A stretch of DNA of 64,000 nucleotides, from contig NC_088301.1 of NCBI RefSeq assembly GCF_032854445.1, forward strand, positions 25,776,402 to 25,840,401, given 5' to 3'. A program made the translations under genes and the position numbers. Position 1 is the first letter of the stretch, and every line of letters begins with the position of its first letter. The notes beneath the pieces are model-generated. The model saw nothing but the letters and a program-made list of their open reading frames with translations. It was not told the origin of the DNA and ran no database searches. Of the stretch, positions 60,023 through 64,000 are shown in pieces. This stretch comes from Liolophura sinensis. Its lineage: Eukaryota; Mollusca; Polyplacophora; Chitonida; Chitonidae.

Positions 60023-60571
60023 AGGAGAAGAAAACTTTAAAAACATGACTCCACAGGCTGAAAAGAGCACATTTCTTTCTATCTGGTGGTTCTTGCTGCA
60101 TCATTTGTGATTTTTCCTTGTACACGTAAAGCCTGAAAACGGCAAAGCTGGCATAAATCGCTAAGTTCATTGCATCCTCCAACAGCCTACAATTTATGCT
60201 GGGGGTCTGTTGCCTCTCAGCCAATGAGAGTCATTAAAACTGCCGGCTTGTTCATGGAAACTCGGGACCTGCATCCAACATTCTGGTTTCCCGATCATCA
60301 AGTGGAAAATGAACTGTACTGTTCACTACCTTCTGGGAAGAAGAGTTCCACCAGCAAATGTACGAAGTGCACTCTGGCGTTTTCAGACGGCAATTCTCTC
60401 CTAACACACAAGACTTCAGGACGTTCTTAGGCAAAATGGAGTCGCCCAGAGCAGATTTTGGTGCTGACTATCAACTTTAACTACACAGAATTTTTTTTTA
60501 TGGCATGCGCCTGCGAAGAAATGCATACTCTTTTCAATGGTATTTGATTGATATTTAAAATTTCTTCTCCT
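60023..60571. mobile_element. 549-bp DNA element with TTAA target duplications
   Basis: TTAA occurs immediately outside both ends (60,019-60,022 and 60,572-60,575). The ends are inverted: AGGAGAAGAAAACTTTAAAA and, reversed, AGGAGAAGAAATTTTAAATA. TTAA duplication is the hallmark of piggyBac-type elements, though the terminal bases are not the usual CCC. Open frames inside (for example 60,170-60,430) do not resemble transposase. Confidence 0.7.
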
Positions 60572-61136
60572 TTAATTTAGTGAGAAAGAAAAATCTAATA
60601 GAATTAGTGTAAGCATCTTGAGACAGGTTTCATTCATCTTTCTCCTGAGGCTCATTTCAGTTTTGTGTTATTTTTTCCTTTAACAGTCCTTCATACTCTG
60701 TTAACTACTTTTTCAAGGCAACTAAAAGTGTGAAACGGCTATCTTGCATATTGCTGTACCATAGGTCATCCATTCAGGATAGACTCTGGCTGTGTTACTG
60801 GGTAAAACAAGATAAGTTCAAATTCATTTTACATGAAGTGCGAGAGCTAAGCACTATGGGCTATTTTCACAGTATTGTGTTTCATAAATAATTTTGGGCT
60901 GAACACCACAATTTGGGCCATGATTTTACGCAGAAAAAAAAAAAAAATGCTGGATTTACAAAGTTTTTGTGAAAGAGGTCCCTGCTGTGAACTATCACAG
61001 TGTTCATCTTGAATGTTGCAGACTTGCTTCACGGCGGGCAATTCCACTCTATCAGGCCAGTAGAACAAAGGCTATAGCAGTCTGCTTGAGGAGATTGTTC
61101 AGTGTTTAACACCGTGGTCATGAATTTTTCACTATT

Positions 61137-61153
61137 CCTAATTCCTCAACCTT
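61137..61153 (+). mobile_element. Terminal fragment of the TA-flanked MITE
   Basis: CCTAATTCCTCAACCTT is the family terminus. It is cut off by the SINE-A that follows, whose target duplication (TCAACCTT) lies inside it. Confidence 0.5.
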
Positions 61154-61219
61154 ATAATATTTATTTATTTGATTGGTGTTTTACGCCGTACTCTAGAATA
61201 TTTCCCTTATACGACGGCG
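61154..61219 (-). mobile_element. SINE-A 3'-end fragment with 8-bp target duplication
   Basis: TCAACCTT is found at 61,146-61,153 and 61,220-61,227. Only the tail and 3' core are present, as in the copy at 49,510. Confidence 0.8.
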
Positions 61220-61498
61220 TCAACCTTGATAGACACAGGGAGACCACATGGGAGGAGGGTAAGAACAGTACACCAGCTACACGCTTTTTACCAGCCAGGA
61301 TAGGGTTAGTGGGCCTTAACGTCCAGTTTAGCTTCAGCTTCGAACAGAACCTTTTTAATCTTGCTCCAAGCCCCTGATGAGTGGTTGTTTTGGAAGGGCA
61401 CTCCAAGTGAGTCCTCTCTCTTCACTGGAGTGCACTGCATTAGCCTGTAACTACTGAGGTTGAGTGTTCAGCTCCTTAATGAGGTGGAATAGTGTTGC

Positions 61499-61674
61499 CT
61501 GTATTGTATCACATTGCCTTGTGTCCCGTATTGTATCACATTGCCTTGTGTCCAGTATTGTATCACAATGCCTTGTGTCCAGTATTGTATCACAATGCCT
61601 TGTGTCCCATATTGTATCACATTGCCTTGTGTTGTATCACATTGCATTGTGTCCCGTATTGTATCACATTGCCT
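61499..61674. repeat. 27-bp minisatellite, about 7 copies
   Basis: The unit is GTATTGTATCACATTGCCTT plus GTGTCC and one variable base. One unit is shortened to 22 bases. Because 27 is a multiple of three, frames stay open on both strands, but the predicted peptides are simple repeats and not a gene. Confidence 0.92.
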
Positions 61675-61788
61675 TGGAATGGATAAAAAGTTCAAAAGAC
61701 AACAACACAGTCCTTGAAAATAATTACCCTAACTGTTTCCAATTTGCATAATGATTTCTAATGTACAGCAGGAAGGCATCATGAATAA

Positions 61789-61897
61789 TTTTATTTGTTT
61801 GGGGTTTTATGCTGTACCCAAAAATAATTCACTTACACAACAGCGGCCAGCATTATGGTGGGAGGAAACCGATAGAAACCCATGACCATCTGCACAT
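61789..61897 (-). mobile_element. SINE-A, diverged fragment
   Basis: The tail, core (TTTTATGCTGTACCCAAAAA on the plus strand) and part of the body are traceable. A short deletion lies in the GGGCAGAGCC segment. Confidence 0.75.
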
Positions 61898-62214
61898 CTT
61901 GATTGCAGAGATTGTTTTACATGCTGAATATGTCATTCTCACTTCAAAACAATAACATTGCCAGTCTGGTAATTAGTCATGATGAGATACTACAAAACTA
62001 TGTTGGACCAACTGCAGCACCAATGGTTACGAAGAGCGCTTTATCCAGTATTTGATTTTTTTTTTTTTTTTACTTTTGTTTTGTGACATACTCAAGAATT
62101 TTATGGCCTGTATATTACAGACGAAGTAAATCTCAGACCTTTGGCAAGTTTATACAATGGCAAACTTTTATAGAATATGAATATAATGAATAATGAATAT
62201 TTTAATGAATTAAT

Positions 62215-62469
62215 GAATTTATTTGATTGGTATTTTACGCCGTACTCAAGAATATTTCACTCATATGACAGCAGCCAGCATTATGGTGGGAGGAAACCAT
62301 GCACAGCCTGGGGGAAAACAACGACCATCCTCTGCTGGGAGACCTCACGTACGGTCAAAGAGGAAACCAGCATGAGCTGGATTTGAACTCACAGCGACCG
62401 CATTGGTGAGCTGCTTCTGGGTCATTACGCTGCGCTAGCTTGTTAACCAACTGAGCTACACAGGCCCCT
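62215..62469 (-). mobile_element. SINE-A, near full length
   Basis: The head (GGCCTGTGTAGCTCAGTTGG on the minus strand), box B, body and core are present. The tail is short. The flanks share TGAATATT but no clean target duplication. Confidence 0.88.
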
Positions 62470-63049
62470 TTATGAATATTAAGGGTGGGTCATAGGTCAC
62501 TAGTGAGCTTCTTGTAACACCACACAAAGATGCACCATTGGGATTGCTACCAGGGCACAAAAACAATGATAGCAGAGAAGGTCATTCTTGATCCAGTGTA
62601 ATCATAACCCCATTGTGTTTAAAGCATCAGAACTTTAAATATATGTACTTTTGAAATAACAGGTATAGTTTTATAATAGGCATTTCAAGAGTAGAAGGTT
62701 TTTCGCTTGTGAACTAAAACAGAGAAGAAAAAATACACCAAATTCCACTTTGATTAATAGACAGTTTACTGAATTCTTCACATCTCTTACACTTTCATCA
62801 TTCTCTCACACACTCACAGATTAATGATAACAGTACCCTACACCACTGTTACACACTCGTCTCAGGTTTGATTAATGGCCCAATGAACAATGCATTACTG
62901 TTTGGGCCCTCTTGCTTTACAAAAGGAAACCCCTCATAAGCAGAAAATGTACTTTCTAAATTGTCCATCTTTTCACACAAAACAGCAGAACAAAATAACT
63001 CTCCTGCAGAGTAACACAGAACTGGGCCATTATGGAATAGATGCAATAT

Positions 63050-63217
63050 TTATTTATTCATTTATTTATTTGATTGGCGTTTTACGCCGTACTCAAGAAT
63101 ATTTCACTTATACGACGGTGGCCAATATTATGGCGGGTGGAAACCGGGCAGAGCTCGGGGGGGACACCCACAACCATCTGCACGTTGCTGTCAGACCTTC
63201 CCACGTACGGCCGGAGA
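63050..63217 (-). mobile_element. SINE-A, 5'-truncated, with 14-bp target duplication
   Basis: AATAGATGCAATAT (63,036-63,049) and AATAGACGCAATAT (63,218-63,231) differ at one base. The copy stops in the body at CGTACGGCCGGAG. Confidence 0.9.
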
Positions 63218-63694
63218 AATAGACGCAATATGATGAACAAATGATTATTGTACAAATGCTTGGGACATTTAAACAAAATACTCTCTTTCTCTTTTTCTTT
63301 TTGAGACCATACTTCATGAATGGACATGGACACCAACATACAGCAGCAAATTACTTTCCTCAGCTTTAATGTAATTCCATGAACTAAGGACGTTCAACTC
63401 TCAATTATGATACACCAGATACTCAGCTTTGGGAAAAGACATCTATGTAAAGCACGATGTGAGGTAGTGCCTGACATTTTTTTTCGATAAGTACACAAGA
63501 AACAACTGATACACGATAGGGGAGTTGGGTTGCATCCACAATTCAATGACTGTGGACGTAAGTCTCACAAAACCTCTTATTATCTTACATTACCTGGCAT
63601 CCAGCTGACTGTCCTGTACCACAGCTTCCACAATCTGCTTAATTCTCACTGTTTCACCCACCTTACAGAACCACTTACGATTTTTTCATAACGT

Positions 63695-63700
63695 TTTATT
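63695..63700 (-). terminator. Polyadenylation signal of the rightmost gene
   Basis: TTTATT on the plus strand reads AATAAA on the minus strand, 40 bases after the stop codon at 63,740. The spacing suggests a very short 3' UTR, although later signals may be used instead. Confidence 0.5.
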
Positions 63701-63739
63701 AATTTCTTTTCAGAAAAAAAAAATTTGAAATGTTCATAT

Positions 63740-64000
63740 TTAAACAATAGCAAGTGTCATTTCCACAGACGAATGCCTTGTTTCGCTGTCCTCATCGTCA
63801 AACACCGAGCCTTTCTCGTCTTCTTTGTGCTCACCCAGGTGTCGCACGCAGCGATCTGAAAACAACTTCTGCATTAAGAGTTTGTTCTGAAACTGAGGTG
63901 TATGGAAAGCGTCTCTCTTGATGAACTCGTTGAAGAAATTCCTCTGATCAGCTTCTTCTTGTTCGCGTCTCACATACTTGACCATCAGCACTACGATGCT
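63740..64000 (-). CDS. C-terminal exon of an unrecognised protein (partial)
   Basis: The frame enters from beyond the window and ends at 63,740; 86 codons are visible. The first residues, SIVVLMVKYVRR, look like the end of a membrane-spanning helix with basic residues on the cytosolic side. A charged region (REQEEADQRNFFNEFIKRD) follows, then a tail rich in Asp, Glu and Ser (EDEKGSVFDDEDSETRHSS). The strong charge pattern, lack of stops up to the edge and a polyadenylation signal 40 bases downstream make it a real exon. A cytoplasmic tail of a small single-pass or channel-accessory membrane protein would fit, but I cannot name a family. Confidence 0.7.
   Translation of the reverse strand, partial: SIVVLMVKYVRREQEEADQRNFFNEFIKRDAFHTPQFQNKLLMQKLFSDRCVRHLGEHKEDEKGSVFDDEDSETRHSSVEMTLAIV

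Larger units (their letters stand above)
60576..63694. other. Intergenic, repeats only
   Basis: Between the TTAA element and the last gene I see the SINE-A copies and minisatellite listed separately. The remaining unique sequence shows no gene. Confidence 0.5.

Noticed and set aside
60170-60430. Possible small gene with Cys pairs
   Set aside because: It lies wholly inside the 549-bp TTAA element; the CTKCT pairs do not form a known zinc-finger pattern.

Overview
The window is animal nuclear DNA: long AT-rich introns with GT/AG boundaries, short exons coding for conserved metazoan proteins, and many tRNA-derived SINEs, small DNA transposons and microsatellites. The repeat mix (two SINE families whose 3' ends include CGCCGTACTCAAGAATA-type sequence) and the gene set suggest a marine lophotrochozoan, most likely a mollusc. 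That placement is inference. I found no bacterial, phage, CRISPR, rRNA or organellar content.

Layout. (1) 1-5.3 kb: no recognisable gene; microsatellites and small hairpins. (2) 5.3-11.35 kb, minus strand: STPG1 (sperm-tail PG-rich repeat protein), 8 exons, 348 aa as modelled, with an uncertain last exon. (3) 12.0-16.3 kb, plus: RRM2, the small subunit of class I ribonucleotide reductase, 8 coding exons, 406 aa, all iron ligands and the radical tyrosine present. (4) 16.5-23.9 kb: no gene seen; MITEs and old tRNA-like repeats. (5) 23.9-39.7 kb, minus, with a probable 5' UTR exon at 44.65-44.8 kb: an RNF144A-type RBR E3 ubiquitin ligase, 8 coding exons, 297 aa. Its 8.5-kb intron holds a 37-copy array of a 73-bp satellite and a decayed LINE. 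(6) 45.09-57.27 kb, plus: DEK chromatin protein, 12 coding exons, 472 aa. (7) 57.3-63.7 kb: repeats only. (8) 63.74-64.0 kb, minus: the last exon of an unrecognised protein that continues beyond the window.

The exon models of all four main genes keep frame across every junction and match the residue order of their human relatives, which I compared from memory. STPG1/RRM2 and RNF144A/DEK are two head-to-head pairs. The RRM2 side of the first spacer carries a consensus E2F site and an inverted CCAAT box; the DEK side of the second carries an inverted CCAAT box and a YY1/E2F-like element. RRM2 (dNTP supply) and DEK (chromatin) are both proliferation-linked in other animals, so these motifs are sensible, but activity is not shown by sequence alone.

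The most interesting observations concern repeats acting on genes. A 5'-truncated SINE sits at the splice donor of DEK exon 3, and its target-site duplication copied the donor itself; the distal copy is now GC instead of GT. Other notable items are the 73-bp satellite with an internal five-unit repeat, a foldback element with nested inverted repeats in an STPG1 intron, a PIF/Harbinger-like element ending 35 bp from an RNF144A exon, a 549-bp element with TTAA duplications, and a 3' core shared by the two SINE families. I found no convincing previously undescribed functional system.
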